DNA from: Capniomyces stellatus
Lineage: Eukaryota > Kickxellomycota > Harpellomycetes > Harpellales > Legeriomycetaceae
Length of the DNA: 64,000 nt
NCBI GenBank assembly: GCA_001661515.1
Contig: LUVW01000006.1
Span: 286,608-350,607 of the forward strand
Direction of reading: 5' to 3'
Under the pieces are notes generated by a model. It did not search any database. It worked only from the letters and a program-made list of their open reading frames with translations, and was not told where the DNA came from. The position numbers and the translations under genes were made by a program. Shown here in pieces: positions 23,307-35,222 of this stretch. Numbering within the stretch: position 1 is the first letter of the stretch; every line of letters begins with the position of its first letter.

Positions 23307-26300
23307 CTAAATTACAGAGTAGCGACCAGAAGTAGAGCCAGAATTAGGACCTTGCCGTAGCTCATAATCAATGGCCTGCATGGTAGTTTCAGCCAGGATA
23401 CGTCTGATTTCAGCTTTTGCACTTTCAACACAGTACTCTGAATTGCCTTCAATCCGCAAGTAGAGTTTCCGGTCAGCAGCAACAGCAGTACCAGTACCAG
23501 CACCAGCAGTGCCAGAACCAGAACCAGATTTCTGGGCCGAGGAATTGCTAGAAACCGTATTGGAGGCGGTAATCAAGAGTGGCTGGTTGCTTGAAGCCAA
23601 CAGCTTGCCAGCAGTAGCAGCAGCAGACAACGATGAAGGAACATACACGCCTCTTACGGTTATTGCAGCACCAGTAGACTCAGTAATAGTGCTTATAGTT
23701 TCCTTGTTTGTTGCCTTCCATCGGGCCTTTTGTGGGTAGTCGTTGATTTCAATTTCGGCAAAGAACTCTGCCGAATGGATGTCGTCATTAGCAACAATGT
23801 TTTGTGACCCGGTAACAAACCCAAACTCGGCATTGATCTGGTCAACAATACTGCTGACTATCCCAGTGCCCGGAACCGCATTGCTTCCGCCGCCTGGACC
23901 TCCTGCACTGGCCCTGTTTGCCGCTGTGCTGGATGCGGCTAACCCGCCAGACGCTGCAGGAGCTGCAGCTGGGATGTTTAGCATCTCGGCAGCCTTCTGG
24001 GCAGCCTTTAGTGCGGCTAGCAGAAGGGGGTTATTGGCGGCCTGAGCCAGAAGTTGTGGATTTGGTTTCTGGCTAACCTTGCCACCACCACCACCAACAG
24101 TACTGGTACCGGTGTTAACAGCAGCAGTGGTTTGGGTCAAATTCTTGGAGCTGGGTTGAGTGGATCCGGCAGAATCAGCTGCCAAGACCTTGCTGTCAGC
24201 GCCCTCATCATCCTCAATATCAATTTCGTCCTGACCTCCATACGTGCGTCGCTGCAAGTTCTTGATATTCTGGCGCTCAGCATCAAGCCTTTCGAGTCCC
24301 TTTCCACCAAACCCGCTGCTAGACCCACCTGAGCCATAAAGCTTCTCGCTCCCGCTCCGCACGCCCTCCATAAACCGGTCAGACAGGTCCTGTAAAGGCT
24401 GTGGAACCGCAGCACCCGAATTGTGCATCGCCTTGATCAGGTCAATTGCGTACCGACCCTGGTCATTGGTGATAAACGTGATTGCCAATCCTTTGTTCCC
24501 AGCACGCCCCGTTCTGCCAACGCGATGTACATAGTCTTCCATGTGGTTTGGACAGTCGTAATTTATCACCAGCGACAACTTCTTCACGTCCAGTCCTCTT
24601 GCTGCCACTGATGTTGCTATCAGCAAGTTGAATATCCCGTTCTTGTAGTCGCTGATCGTCTGGTCCCGGTCCGTCTGATCTTTTCCGCCGTGCAGCGCAT
24701 TGCACACATACCCGCGCTTCATCAGATCCTTCATCAGGTTGTCCGCCGACTCCTGCCTCTCCACAAATATCAGCGCTACAGTCTCGCTGTCCTTGTTGTA
24801 CTGGCTCCCAAGCAGCTCCAGCAGCTTCACAAACTTCTCGTCGTAATCCATCACATACACCACCTGCTCTATATCCGAGCAAACCACGGATTTCCCCCCA
24901 ACAGATATTTCCAGTGGCCTGTGCAGAATCTTTCTTGCCAGTGCCTCCATTTGTCTCGGGAAAGTTGCACTAAAAAGCACTGTTTGCCGGTCTGGCCGTA
25001 TGTTCATCACTATCTTCATCACCTGTGGCTCAAATCCCATATCAAACATCCGGTCCGCCTCGTCAAGCACTATAAACGTCACCCGCTTCAGATTCGTCAC
25101 CCGCCCTGAATTCGCTGTCAGCAAGTCAATCATCCTCCCTGGCGTACACACTACAATCTCCGCCCCTCTTTTCAGCTCTGCTATCTGCTCCTTTATCGGC
25201 GACCCACCATACGCACACACCGTTCTCAGCCCCAACGGCCTTGCAAACATCCTGCACTCCTTTGCTATCTGAACCGCCAACTCCCGTGTCGGCGTCATTA
25301 TCAACCCTATCGGCCCCTCGTTGCTCTCCAACTTTCGCTGTGCCTTTATGTGCCTCAACATCGGCAGCACAAACGCCAGCGTCTTTCCGCTCCCCGTCTT
25401 TGCCACCCCAATCACATCTCTGCCCTGGAGAATCGCCGGAATCGCCTGCGCCTGGATTGACGTTGGCCTTTCAAACTCCTGCTTCTTTATCACTTGTAAA
25501 CACTGCGTTGGAAGCCCAAAGTACGTCCACTTTGTCGCCGGTCTTGGTGGATTCAACCCCCTGATTTTTATTCCGTCCAAGTCTGCCCGGATGCTCTCCA
25601 CCTCCAACTTGGTTAGTCCAGCTACCTCTTTCGGTTCCACGTAAAACTCCTTCTTAATCTCTTCATACTCCACCTTTGTGTGGTCAATCGCAATCACATC
25701 CTTTTTCTTGATCCTCCGCGCTGCCTTCTCCAAAATATCCTCAATTTCTTCCGGAATCCCATCGTTCTCCTCAACCATTCCCTTCGCTTTACCCCCCTCT
25801 CTACCCATATCTCTGTCCTCCTCTCCCATCCTCTCCTCTCTGCCTCCCTCCCTACCCCCTTCCCCATCACCACTTTTACTTGTGTCTAGGTTTGTAATGT
25901 CTTGCTTCACCTCCATCATAAACGCGTCTAGTGGGTCCACCTGATCTACCGCCATTTCCTCCCCCTCACCCTCGCCCATCTGTCTACCTCCCTCTTCCTG
26001 CTCACCACTCCCCTCTCCATCCACCACCATAGCCTCCATCTCTACTACTCCATCACCAGCTGCCTTCTCAACCTCCATAAAAAATCCCAACTTCTTCTTT
26101 TTCTCCTCCCTCTTGCTATCCTTGTTTTCCTCCTCCCCAAACCCTGCAAATCCGCCTCCTACTCTCCTGACCCCTAATTTTGACTCCCCAAGTCTACCCA
26201 CTACCTTCCCATTTCTATTCCCAAGCCCAAACTTGGTCGGTGCTCTCTCGCTCAATCCCCCACCACTAACGCCACCTATTCTCATTTTTAATATTGGCTT

Positions 26301-27449
26301 TACCTGTTGCTTTGTTTCCACATCCGCCACCTTTTTCTCTAATTTACTCGCCTCCTTTACATCCTCGCCGCTGCCAATTTCCATTTTCCTTTTGCTCTCT
26401 TCGCCTTTGCTCTCTTCGCCTTTGCTCTCTAGTACCTCGCTTCCTGCTAAACTTCCCTGGTCTTCACTAGCTACTTGTTTCCACCCCTCTACCCTTTCCT
26501 CTTTTAAATCCCGCTCACCACTCCCATTCTCCTTCAGTTTAGCTTTACGCTCCATAAACGCCGCAAGCTTTCTTCTTCTTTCAAGCGCCTTGTTTTCTTC
26601 ATTTCTAATCTCAACATTCACAACCGGCTCCCCCGCCACGCTGCCCTCACTACCACTAACTCCAGCCCCACCAACGCCATTGTCAACTGCTGTTTTTTGG
26701 TTTCTTTTACTATCACTCAAATTGCCATCTACGCTCATTCCTTGCCCATTCGATAAAGCTGTTGCTGTTGTCGCCATTGTATCCTTAAGTTTGGCTAACT
26801 TGGTTTTTCGCCATTCCTCTAGCTTTTCTCTTCTCGATTGCGCAACAGCCACACTGCTGCTTACACTCTCCTCCTTTGTACTGGGGTTTCCCTCCTTTTC
26901 TTTATTTAGTCTCTCTTTGATTTCTCTCTTTAATTCCATCTCCTTCCTTTCCTCTGCCGACAGTTCTTCGCTTTCTACCTTTTTATCAACCAAAACTTCC
27001 CTTTCACCCTTTGTAGCCTCTTTTTCGCCATTTACCCGCTCTGTCGACTTATTCTTTGACCTTGAATCCAATTCAGTTTCCTTTTTGCTTCCTGAATCTC
27101 TACTTGATCCACCCTTAACTCTTTCTTTCCTTTCATCTCTGCCTCTGTCTCTATCCCTATCCCTATCCCTATCCCTATCCCTATCCCTATCCCTATCCCT
27201 ATCCCTATCCCTATCCCTATCCCTATCTCTGTCTCTGTCTCTATCTCTGTCTCTGTCTCTATCCCTATCCCTACTTCTATCTCTGCCTTTATCCTTAGTT
27301 CTTCCCCCATTTTTGTCCCTTTCTGAATACGTGTCCTTTTTCTCGCGATACTTTTCCCGTTCTCCGCTCTTTGAACGTATCAAGCTGCTTCTCCGCTTCT
27401 TGGAACTTCTCTCGCGGCTCTTTGAACGTGATCGTTCTCTTGCCATCAT
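23307..27449 (-). CDS. PRP5: DEAD-box RNA helicase PRP5/DDX46 (1380 aa, single exon)
   Basis: ATP-dependent helicase that remodels U2 snRNP at branch-point recognition; nuclear. An N-terminal RS/RD region (1 to about 110) is followed by long charged low-complexity segments. The conserved core starts about residue 655. It has the Q motif ERPTSIQAQAIP, motif I AKTGSGKT (about 685-692), PTRELA, TPGRMIDLL, DEAD (about 796), SAT, ARGLDV and HRVGRTGRAG. Upstream of the core, the segment LNPPRPATKWTYFGLP is typical of Prp5. The C-terminal part has Ala/Ser-rich linkers and ends in a region resembling the KH-like end of DDX46. No introns, unlike most neighbours. An alternating Arg-Asp stretch comes from a hexanucleotide array (27145-27290) likely to vary in length. 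Confidence 0.95.
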   Translation of the reverse strand: MMARERSRSKSRERSSKKRRSSLIRSKSGEREKYREKKDTYSERDKNGGRTKDKGRDRSRDRDRDRDRDRDRDRDRDRDRDRDRDRDRDRDRDRDRDRDRDRGRDERKERVKGGSSRDSGSKKETELDSRSKNKSTERVNGEKEATKGEREVLVDKKVESEELSAEERKEMELKREIKERLNKEKEGNPSTKEESVSSSVAVAQSRREKLEEWRKTKLAKLKDTMATTATALSNGQGMSVDGNLSDSKRNQKTAVDNGVGGAGVSGSEGSVAGEPVVNVEIRNEENKALERRRKLAAFMERKAKLKENGSGERDLKEERVEGWKQVASEDQGSLAGSEVLESKGEESKGEESKRKMEIGSGEDVKEASKLEKKVADVETKQQVKPILKMRIGGVSGGGLSERAPTKFGLGNRNGKVVGRLGESKLGVRRVGGGFAGFGEEENKDSKREEKKKKLGFFMEVEKAAGDGVVEMEAMVVDGEGSGEQEEGGRQMGEGEGEEMAVDQVDPLDAFMMEVKQDITNLDTSKSGDGEGGREGGREERMGEEDRDMGREGGKAKGMVEENDGIPEEIEDILEKAARRIKKKDVIAIDHTKVEYEEIKKEFYVEPKEVAGLTKLEVESIRADLDGIKIRGLNPPRPATKWTYFGLPTQCLQVIKKQEFERPTSIQAQAIPAILQGRDVIGVAKTGSGKTLAFVLPMLRHIKAQRKLESNEGPIGLIMTPTRELAVQIAKECRMFARPLGLRTVCAYGGSPIKEQIAELKRGAEIVVCTPGRMIDLLTANSGRVTNLKRVTFIVLDEADRMFDMGFEPQVMKIVMNIRPDRQTVLFSATFPRQMEALARKILHRPLEISVGGKSVVCSDIEQVVYVMDYDEKFVKLLELLGSQYNKDSETVALIFVERQESADNLMKDLMKRGYVCNALHGGKDQTDRDQTISDYKNGIFNLLIATSVAARGLDVKKLSLVINYDCPNHMEDYVHRVGRTGRAGNKGLAITFITNDQGRYAIDLIKAMHNSGAAVPQPLQDLSDRFMEGVRSGSEKLYGSGGSSSGFGGKGLERLDAERQNIKNLQRRTYGGQDEIDIEDDEGADSKVLAADSAGSTQPSSKNLTQTTAAVNTGTSTVGGGGGKVSQKPNPQLLAQAANNPLLLAALKAAQKAAEMLNIPAAAPAASGGLAASSTAANRASAGGPGGGSNAVPGTGIVSSIVDQINAEFGFVTGSQNIVANDDIHSAEFFAEIEINDYPQKARWKATNKETISTITESTGAAITVRGVYVPSSLSAAATAGKLLASSNQPLLITASNTVSSNSSAQKSGSGSGTAGAGTGTAVAADRKLYLRIEGNSEYCVESAKAEIRRILAETTMQAIDYELRQGPNSGSTSGRYSVI
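27145..27290 (-). repeat. Hexanucleotide array encoding Arg-Asp repeats in PRP5
   Basis: On the plus strand a (CCCTAT)n run flanked by CTCTGT variants; on the coding strand it reads GATAGG and similar, giving alternating R and D. In frame, so copy-number change would lengthen or shorten the RD domain without breaking the gene. Confidence 0.93.
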
Positions 27450-28347
27450 GCACCCTTTACGTTTGTTTGTTTTTGTGTTATTCCAAGTAAGGTGCTTCTC
27501 ACTAACTTTACTATTATCTCAATGCTTGACCTTAAACGCTTTAATTTATCCGATTCTGTCGTGTTTACAAGCCAATTTCAACTTGAAAACTAACTCTACT
27601 TCACTTGCGATATCACCTGCAATACCACTTACAATTTATTGGATTGATCAATAAAATTCTATTCTCTTGAATTGATCCTCTTACTCCTTGTTATTAAATA
27701 GCAAATCTTTCTTATAGCTTTTATTCCAAGAGCTATAGTAATTTAAAACTATCTTGTTTTCTGCTACGAGTTTTCTTTGCACTTTTATTTACCTACTACT
27801 ATTTCATCATGTAATTTTTAAATATTTTTTTCACGCTTTTCTATCTATTTGTTTTTTATTTTCGATTATTTTCGTTTGTTTTAAAAAATAACATTAACAT
27901 TAACATTAAAAAGGCAATTTGGTGCTTTTCGCCTCATTTGATCTTTTACTCGAATGGGAATTGCTCTAATGGGTTGATTACTTGGAAACAATAACTAGTT
28001 GATAGCAATCAATTAACAAAAAAAGAAAGAAAAAATCGTAAAAAGGTTGATGCATTTTAACACGTGAACTAATTCGAATTTCGCCTATTCAAAAAACCAG
28101 CTTGGGTTTATTACAAATCAAAGCCCGCTTTGCCAACCTAATTAGTCAAGATTTAGACCATAAAACACAAAATAATGCGCTTCAAAAACACCTTTATTAT
28201 CAACGTACTCGAAAAATAAAATAAAACGCACCAACAAGACATTAATGATCAAGTCTTTAACTAAATGCAGGTTTATTATTACTTTTATTCAGGAATACAC
28301 TGACAATCTTTGGAACCCAACTGCCGACTCTTATTAAAGTTAAATTT
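27450..28347. other. Intergenic region upstream of PRP5
   Basis: No gene seen. The PRP5 promoter must lie here, as well as the 3' end of the polyprenol reductase gene. AT-rich with short TAACAT repeats near 27892. Confidence 0.5.
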
Positions 28348-29632
28348 TTAAAGCAAATTTGGGAAAATAGCACGTCTATTATTTGGATACTTGTCTCCAA
28401 ACGTCTTCAAGTACCACTTGTGTGTCTCAACGGCAGAGATGGTCAAGTTAACAGCAACCCAGGCAAACACACATGCTGCTGTAACGCTGGTAGCACCGCT
28501 GATCATCCACAGCGATGCATACATCATTATTTCGCCAAAGTAGTGTGGCGAGGATACTTTTTCAAACAAATTACCAGTGGGGATTGCATACTCTTTGTCA
28601 TCAGTTGCCACCACTGTTGTGTTTGTTTCGAAATCAGTTCTCTTTAAATCAAATAAGATCTTGTGGCACTTCGTTCGCAGTCTTACCGAGTAGACAAATA
28701 GAATAAACGACGCTACTATGATTATCGGGTGTGTGCTTGGTGTCTGGCCTAATATTAAAATCGATTGACAAGCTTAGTGCAAAATCACATTTTTTTAATA
28801 GGCTATTTTTCTATTGTCTAGTACACAAGTATCAGCAAACATAGTGATTATACAATTCGTGGAACTTACTGCTTGCGTACAGCTGGTCTACAACTAGAGC
28901 CATTGGCGTGATTATGTAAAACGCCATTCCTACCAAAAAGTGTCCAAGATGCATTCTAGCATCTGAGGCCGGATGAACAGTGATGCACTCAATCAGTCGG
29001 ATTATAACATGAATTGTATACAGCCCCAGCGCAAATATTGTTGTGCCGCTTGGAGTGTCCAAGAACGGTTCGCAGAATGTCATTGTGCCCAAATAGCCTG
29101 ATAATTGCTCAGCAGGTTCAGATGAGTTGACAGGGCTTGAAAAATGGTAACTGGCCGCAACCGGGCTAAATCTACACTCCAAGGACTTCCACAAGTTCAG
29201 CATATACGGAACTTTGCCCAGTCTAACCGAATAAAGCTCTCCGCGATTGGCCCACGATACGGCTATCATCAAGAGCTGCGAAGTTACAATAGCACCGACC
29301 AAGTAGAAGTAAATGAAAAAGTTTTTTGGAACAGTCATGTTTCCCAGGTAAGAGTAAATGGAATTTATAATTGAAGAATCTCCGTCTCCCAGCACATCTC
29401 CCTTTTCTGCTTTTAGAGCCACGTTTTGTGTTTTTGATTCGGCTTCCTTCTTGTTGGCCTTGGACGCTTTTTTGCTTGATTCGTTTGCTTTTGTGTGCTT
29501 GCTAGCTGACTGATGGCTACGGACCTTTCCATAGTAAACAAACTTTTCTCTCAGCTTTCCAAACAGCTCAAAGGTTATCGCTGCTGCTGTTATCGAAATG
29601 TAAAACGTTCGAAATACATATGCTACAAACAT
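28348..29632 (-). CDS. DFG10: Polyprenol reductase, SRD5A3/DFG10 family (2 exons, 387 aa)
   Basis: ER membrane enzyme of the steroid 5-alpha-reductase family. DFG10/SRD5A3 is needed to turn polyprenol into dolichol, the lipid carrier for N-glycosylation. Exons on the minus strand: 29632-28870 and 28748-28348, joined within a Ser codon. There are several hydrophobic helices: one near the N-terminus, then around residues 100-130, 190-215 and 225-245, and two in the C-terminal exon. Family marks are RLIECITVHP with MHLGHFLVG, GNLFEKVSSPHYFGEI, and the C-terminal HKWYLKTFGDKYPNNRRAI. A Lys/Ser-rich loop of about 55 residues after the first helix is unusual. Length is close to yeast and human relatives plus that loop. 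Confidence 0.9.
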
Positions 29633-30175
29633 TCTTGCTTTCTATTATTCGTTTAGTTCAATTCAAAATCCTAATCTTCTGTTTTCTATTTACTTTTATA
29701 AAATCTATTATAACATTGGCTTTTTTTTTCTCTTCAATGATATCCAAAACTCTGATCAAAGAAAGAAAAATCAAACTTCAAGAATAAAATTGCAGACTCT
29801 CTGATATCGCCGTGAAAAAAAACAAACCTAGTGAAAACAAAAAACAAATAAACAAATTTTACACAATAAGCATTACTGATATTTGGTGTACTTTTTTACA
29901 AATCTTGGATTTTAAAACTGAAATGGTAGGTAAACGTTGAATCAAAAGCATGTCGCCACAACTAAACAAAAAACGGATCTGATGAAACACGATTGGCCTA
30001 AATGTGTGCATGCAAAATCGTTTTTATATCAAAAGCAGTAAAAATAAGATGAAAAACCACAATATTATTGCATTAAAGTGGACAAACACTCGTTTAAATT
30101 TCAACGCTCAAAACCAAAAAAAATAATTAGATCAACCTCCTACCACCATCTCAAAAACGCAAAAAAAAAAGTGAG
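29633..30175. other. Intergenic region
   Basis: No gene seen; holds the upstream region of the polyprenol reductase gene and the terminator of tRNA-Ser (A run at 30161-30170 on the plus strand). Confidence 0.5.
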
Positions 30176-30257
30176 CGTCACCTGCAGGATTCGAACCTGC
30201 GCTCCCAAAGGGAAATGGCTTAGCAGGCCACCGCGTTAACCACTCCGCCAAAGTGAC
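30176..30257 (-). tRNA. tRNA-Ser (anticodon GCT)
   Basis: Minus-strand cloverleaf with the long variable arm of a class II tRNA (TCCCTTTGGGA). The acceptor GTCACTT pairs with AGGTGAC and the discriminator is G. The anticodon loop is CTGCTAA and the T arm is GCAGG/CCTGC with a TTCGAAT loop. A T run follows. Confidence 0.93.
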
Positions 30258-30789
30258 CAATAAAATTTTTAAACTTGCCTTATTTATAGCAGTGTCTATT
30301 AGTAAATGATTTTCAAACTTGCAAATGGCCATTATTCTCACAATTAACATCAGTTAATAATTGTTAAGGGTATTAGATAGTGTGTGAGTAGTATATGTAG
30401 ACAAACGCAGATATAGACAAACGCTGGTGTACAAAATTAATATTGGCAAACAGAGTTGGAGGACCTTTTGTTCAAGTTTACTTTTCAAACCCAATCGATT
30501 TATTGATTATTCTTGGTTGGCTACTCGAGTTTTTTTTTTAATTATTTAACACCCTTTTACTTTACAAGCTAATTTTTCAAGTTAAAGCCAGCGATTATTA
30601 TCAAATAAAATCTGGAATTGCTACAACAAAAAAAAAATTTACAAAAATAATGAATTCGAAAGCAAATCCAGAACTGAACACAATAGTTGACCTTTTCAAA
30701 AAAAAAACTAGAGCTCAATCAAGGGTTGATTAAATTTGAAATAAATCATCAGTACAAAGCAAAAGTAAAAGCAAAAGCAAAAACAAAAG
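30258..30789. other. Intergenic region upstream of ARC1
   Basis: No gene seen; ends in an A-rich leader with AAAGCA repeats directly before the ARC1 start. Confidence 0.5.
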
Positions 30790-32494
30790 ATGACAGGAAT
30801 TCAAAACAAATCGATTAGAGTAATTGCAGAATACTTGTCAATGCAAGCAGGTGATTTAACCGTTGATTCAGCTGCCAAAGAGGTAAATTGAAATAAATGA
30901 GTCTGTCTAGGCGACTAGATGTTTGGTCCTTGACTATCCGCTTGCTTGGAAATGTGGATCACATTTAAAAACTTTGGCGCTATGAGAATAATGAAGGAAT
31001 GAAGAAAACAAAATGTGGCAAATTTATGTATGATTTCAACCGTCAAAAACAATACGTAACTCGAAAAGTGGTGTTTGAATTTGATAGCTCGTCAAGCTTT
31101 CGCTTGAATCAAAGCCAGCTCCAAGTAGCTCGTCAGATGAGAATTCAGTCGAGGTAAACAGTTGCAGATTATTTTTATTTTAAATATTGAACAAGCGATT
31201 GAATTTTCTTAATTTGGTGGAATGCTAGGAAGAGAAGCAGGTATTGCCGGATCTAGTTTGATTTGAGAATTTATGCTGATAATATAGATTAACAAGTGGT
31301 TGTCAAAGGTTTCAAGCGTGGCTGAATCAGGCCTGAAGAGCTTGGTTGAGGTAGGAGCATTAGTGAAGGAGAAAATATGTGATTTAAAGTAAAACGGAAA
31401 ACCCCCCCCCCCTCTTCGTTTTTTAGGTGGGATTGAGAGAGCTAACAGTAATTGTTAAAACATGGATAGGATATTTACAATCAAATGGAAGGAAGAACCT
31501 ATTTGGTTGGCTACGAAATCACGATAGCAGACATTGCAGCGCTAGTCAAAGTTCATGGGTACATGGTAAGTAACAGAATATGAAATGTAACAAAGGAGGC
31601 TGTAGAATCGTGAGTATATGATATTTGCAGGCAGAAAGCAGAGGTAAATGCAGAGATGTGTTTGAATGGACAAAATAGAAAGGATTGTCGGATTTGGAAA
31701 GAGCAAACGTAAACTACTTTACCAGATGGTACGATTTGGTTCAACACAGCGTTTGTGCAGAAGTGATGGAAAAGGCGGGAATTGAAGTGATAAACATCAA
31801 TTTAGATATCCAAGGTGAGCAGAAGGAAGAAAAGGTTGAAAAGGTTGAAAAGGCAGAAAAGGTAGCCGAGGCAAAGGTAGAGAACAAGGCACCAGAAGGA
31901 GTGAAGATGAGAGCAAAGAAGGAAAAGAAGGAAAAGGCACCAGCAGCACCAAAAGTAGCAGAAGTGCCAACACCAGCAATGATAGATATCCGAGTAGGTC
32001 TGATTCTGAAGGCTGAAAGACACCCAGACGCCGACTCGCTGTATGTAGAGCAGATTGATGTTGGTGAGGCTGAGCCAAGAACCGTAGTTTCAGGGCTTGT
32101 CAACCACATTCCAATTGAGCAGATGCAAAACAGAATGGCTGTTATCATATGCAACTTGAAACCTGCTGCCATGAGAGGTGTCAAGTCATACGCAATGGTT
32201 CTGTGTGCAACAAGAAATGAGGGCGACTCAACTGGCTCCTCAACTGTTGAGCTTATCGAACCCCCAGCTGGAAGCAAACCTGGCGACAGGCTCAGCTTTG
32301 AAGGATTTGAGGGAATTGAACCTGAAGCTCTGCTAAACCCCAAAAAGAAGATCTGGGAAGCCATTCAGCCCGGTTTCTTTACCAACAACGCCTGCGAGGC
32401 TGGGTGGTACGACAGCGAAAAGAAGTTTCACAAGCTTTGCGTCAACTCCCAAGTCTGCAAGTCCGCCTCCATTGCTGAGGGCTCAATGAAATAA
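30790..32494 (+). CDS. ARC1: tRNA-aminoacylation cofactor ARC1 (6 exons, 381 aa)
   Basis: Cytosolic tRNA-binding cofactor that holds methionyl- and glutamyl-tRNA synthetases in yeast; related to animal AIMP1/EMAPII. Exons: 30790-30882, 31088-31153, 31229-31240 (12 nt), 31288-31350, 31470-31565, 31679-32494; all phase 0. Residues 1 to about 135 form a GST-like domain (RTYLVGYEITIADIAAL, then LSDLERANVNYFTRWYDLVQH). A Lys/Glu-rich linker with EKVEKVEKAEK is the basic tRNA-contacting segment. The C-terminal domain from about 210 is the EMAPII/OB-fold tRNA-binding module: IDIRVGLILKAERHPDADSLYVE, RTVVSGLV, NLKPAAMRGVKSYAM. The total matches yeast Arc1 (376 aa). It converges with the mitochondrial helicase gene. 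Confidence 0.92.
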
Positions 32495-32802
32495 ACTCTT
32501 CCAGTCGCATTTGCACACTGACTCCAACAATAAAACTAATATAAATATAACCAAATTTAATACTATTCAGCTCCAATTGCCTTCTTACCACAAGTTCTTT
32601 TTTTTCTTTCTTTTTTTTTTTCCTATTGATTCTTTATTGTTTATTGAAAATGTTTCTATTTTAATAAATCTATTGTCAATCGAAACTGGGATTTATGAAT
32701 CATCTCGCTATACCCGTACGCAAACTTGTTTTAAAAAAAAAATAAGGACATACAGCTCTATACACTTTAAATCTCCATTTAGCCCAAAGACCTATATTTG
32801 TT

Positions 32803-35222
32803 TTAACGCGAGTTCCGGCCCTTTTTCCAATGTCTTTTTTTGCCGCTAGCTTTACCGCTTTTCGAGCGTGATCCATGGCCAGACGTACCGGCGCCGTCGT
32901 TATGGCTATGGTGCGGACGTCCGAATGCTCCGTTTTGCTCTTCTGTTGTGAAAAACTCCTGGATTTTAACCAGGTTTTGCGACAGTTCAGGCAATTTCTC
33001 AATTCCAAACGGCTTGAATATGCCTGCCAGCCCGTCAAATACCGATCTGCGGTTAAGTTCTGTTGCATCGCTGATTGATCGATAATAGCTCAGCAACGAA
33101 ACATACATGTCGTCCACATCCAACTCGTTTGTGCTGTATATCGCTTGTTCAAACTTGACCTTGAACTGCCTCATATCTGTACTCAGTCCAGCCTTTTCGT
33201 TTTGGTTTTTGAATCTATCTGGAAAACCCATATCCTCGTGCTTCTCCACCGCCACCTTGTTTAGCTCCCTTTTTATTTGCATAATCTCCGATGCCTCATA
33301 CCCCGCCTTCAGTCTAACCTCAATATTCTCCTTTTTTTTAAAGTCTTTTAAAAACTGTTTCTCTCCATCCGTAAGTATCAACACGCTTTCTCCTGACCTC
33401 GATGCTCTCCCTGTTCTCCCAACTCTATGTATGTACTGGTTTGTGTTGATTGGTATCCCTATTTGCACCACCAGCTTGACGTCCGGGTAATCCACCCCTC
33501 TTGCGCTCACATCTGTGCTTATTAGAATCGCCGACTTACTCCTCCTGTTTGGCTCCAACCGGGCCTCTTTTCCACTGGAACTTCCTCCTTTGTTTCCAAA
33601 GTCCCGGAACTGCTTGGAAACCAGAGTTCGCTCTGTTTGGCTCATTTTCCCATGAATGCTAAACACCTCCACTCCATCAACATCAACATCAGAATATATC
33701 GTTTTCATTGCCTTATTGTACACCTCTACCGCCGCTATAGTAGGTAAAAATATCATAACCTTTGTCCCCTCTCCCCTATCTCCCCCGCTCTGCACACTCT
33801 GGGACTTTATCTCGTCGATATGCTGTTTTATTAGTCTATACATAATCGCATAGTGCAGATCCCATCCTGCCACTACATAGCCTTGCTTCACCTTTTCAAT
33901 CACATTGTTCTCATCCTTATCGACACAGTCTATTATTTCGTAGGGTCTCGTGCTAAACGCCCTCAGCGCCATATCTTTGACTTTATCATTTATTGTTGCT
34001 GAAACCAAGAATTTCTGGCAATCATCTGGCACTCTATTCACAATCTCATTGATCTGGTCTTGGAACCCAAACTCTAATAACGTATCGGCCTCATCTAGCA
34101 CCAGCTATTTTTTGAATTTGCATCAAACCATTAGTTTTTTTTTTTATGTCCCCAATTAAACACAAATAGCGCAACAGTGTTGGGTTTAGATAACACGTAT
34201 TTAAATATATCTATTCATTCAGTCGCCATTTCTTCACTTCTTGCACTAGTATTGTCTTTTTATACCACAAAACACTGTTCTCACCAGTTTTAGCTTTGAT
34301 GCCGAGTCAGGAAAGAAAAAATTTGTATTCCACATATCCACAATTCTTCCAGGTGTGCCAACAACAATATCGTGTCTATTAACTCGGAATAATCCGTTAA
34401 GTTTATTTGTCGATTCGCCGCCAACAAGCACATGAACTCCCAACTTGTTTACACTCGCCAATTTCCTCGCCTCCTCGCCAACCTGCTTTGCCAGCTCCCT
34501 AGTCGGACAAACCACAAGAATCCCCATGCTTTTCTTGTGTGACCCACGTTGTGGATCTACTTGAAACTCCTGCAACAAAATCTCTATCGACGCAACTAAA
34601 TACGCTACTGTTTTTCCTGTTCCTGTTTTTGCTTTTATAATCAAATTGTCAAGTATGGGAAGACTGTTGATTATCTGGCTCTGAACCTTTGTTGTTCTTT
34701 CAAAAAACATCACTGTCCTTATCGCCTCTAATGTTTTGTGATTAATCTTTTTGAGCCCGCTAAACAGCATATCTTTTTCTTTAGCCGCCCCACTCCCGCC
34801 GCCCCCTCCAGCCTTAACATTATATTTTCCAAAAACCCTATTCTGCGCCATACCACCCATCAAATTGTTATTATCGTTCTTAAATTCCAAATCGCAATAT
34901 AACGAGTTCTCAAATCCATCTTTAATCACTCTCTCCCTTCGCCTCTCAGCTAAGTCTTTGCTAGTAAACATGCTTCTTGTACACATTAAACTACTTCTGT
35001 TCCTTATCACTCCTCCCACTTGCAAATTTCCTATATATAAAAAAGACAATTACAAAAAAAAAAGTTTTTTTTCGCTTTGAATTCTCTATTCCCAACTATA
35101 TGGCACTTCTTTGGCTATTGTACCATGGTTTGAATATTGGTCTCTGCAGAGCAGTGTGTCGGTAATTGTATCTTCTTTTATTTACCTATTTGCATAAACA
35201 GCCTATGGTTTACGCTTCGCAT
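32803..35222 (-). CDS. MSS116: DEAD-box RNA helicase, probably mitochondrial MSS116-like (3 exons, 694 aa)
   Basis: ATP-dependent RNA helicase; MSS116-type proteins act as chaperones for mitochondrial intron splicing. Exons on the minus strand: 35222-35186, 35030-34285, 34104-32803; phases fit. Exon 1 (MRSVNHRLFMQI) plus the next 30 residues is Arg/Ser-rich and lacks acidic residues, as expected of a mitochondrial presequence. The alternative start inside exon 2 at 34986 would lose half of it. Core motifs: AKTGTGKT, CPTRELA, GTPGRIVD, DEAD (about 265-268), SAT, TDVSARGVDYPDV, HRVGRTGR. The long C-terminal extension and the basic tail (SGKKRHWKKGRNSR) resemble MSS116. Assignment to a specific subfamily is by overall layout and is less certain than the DEAD-box call. 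Confidence 0.85.

Noticed and set aside
26113..27654. 513-codon open frame on the plus strand
   Set aside because: Antisense to PRP5; its Ser/Leu-rich repeats are the mirror of the RD and Lys/Glu-rich coding sequence.
31741..32364. 207-codon open frame on the minus strand
   Set aside because: Antisense to the ARC1 EMAPII domain.
34246..35049. TTG-initiated start for the mitochondrial DEAD-box gene at 35049
   Set aside because: A separate upstream exon with ATG at 35222 joins in phase and supplies a presequence-like N-terminus.
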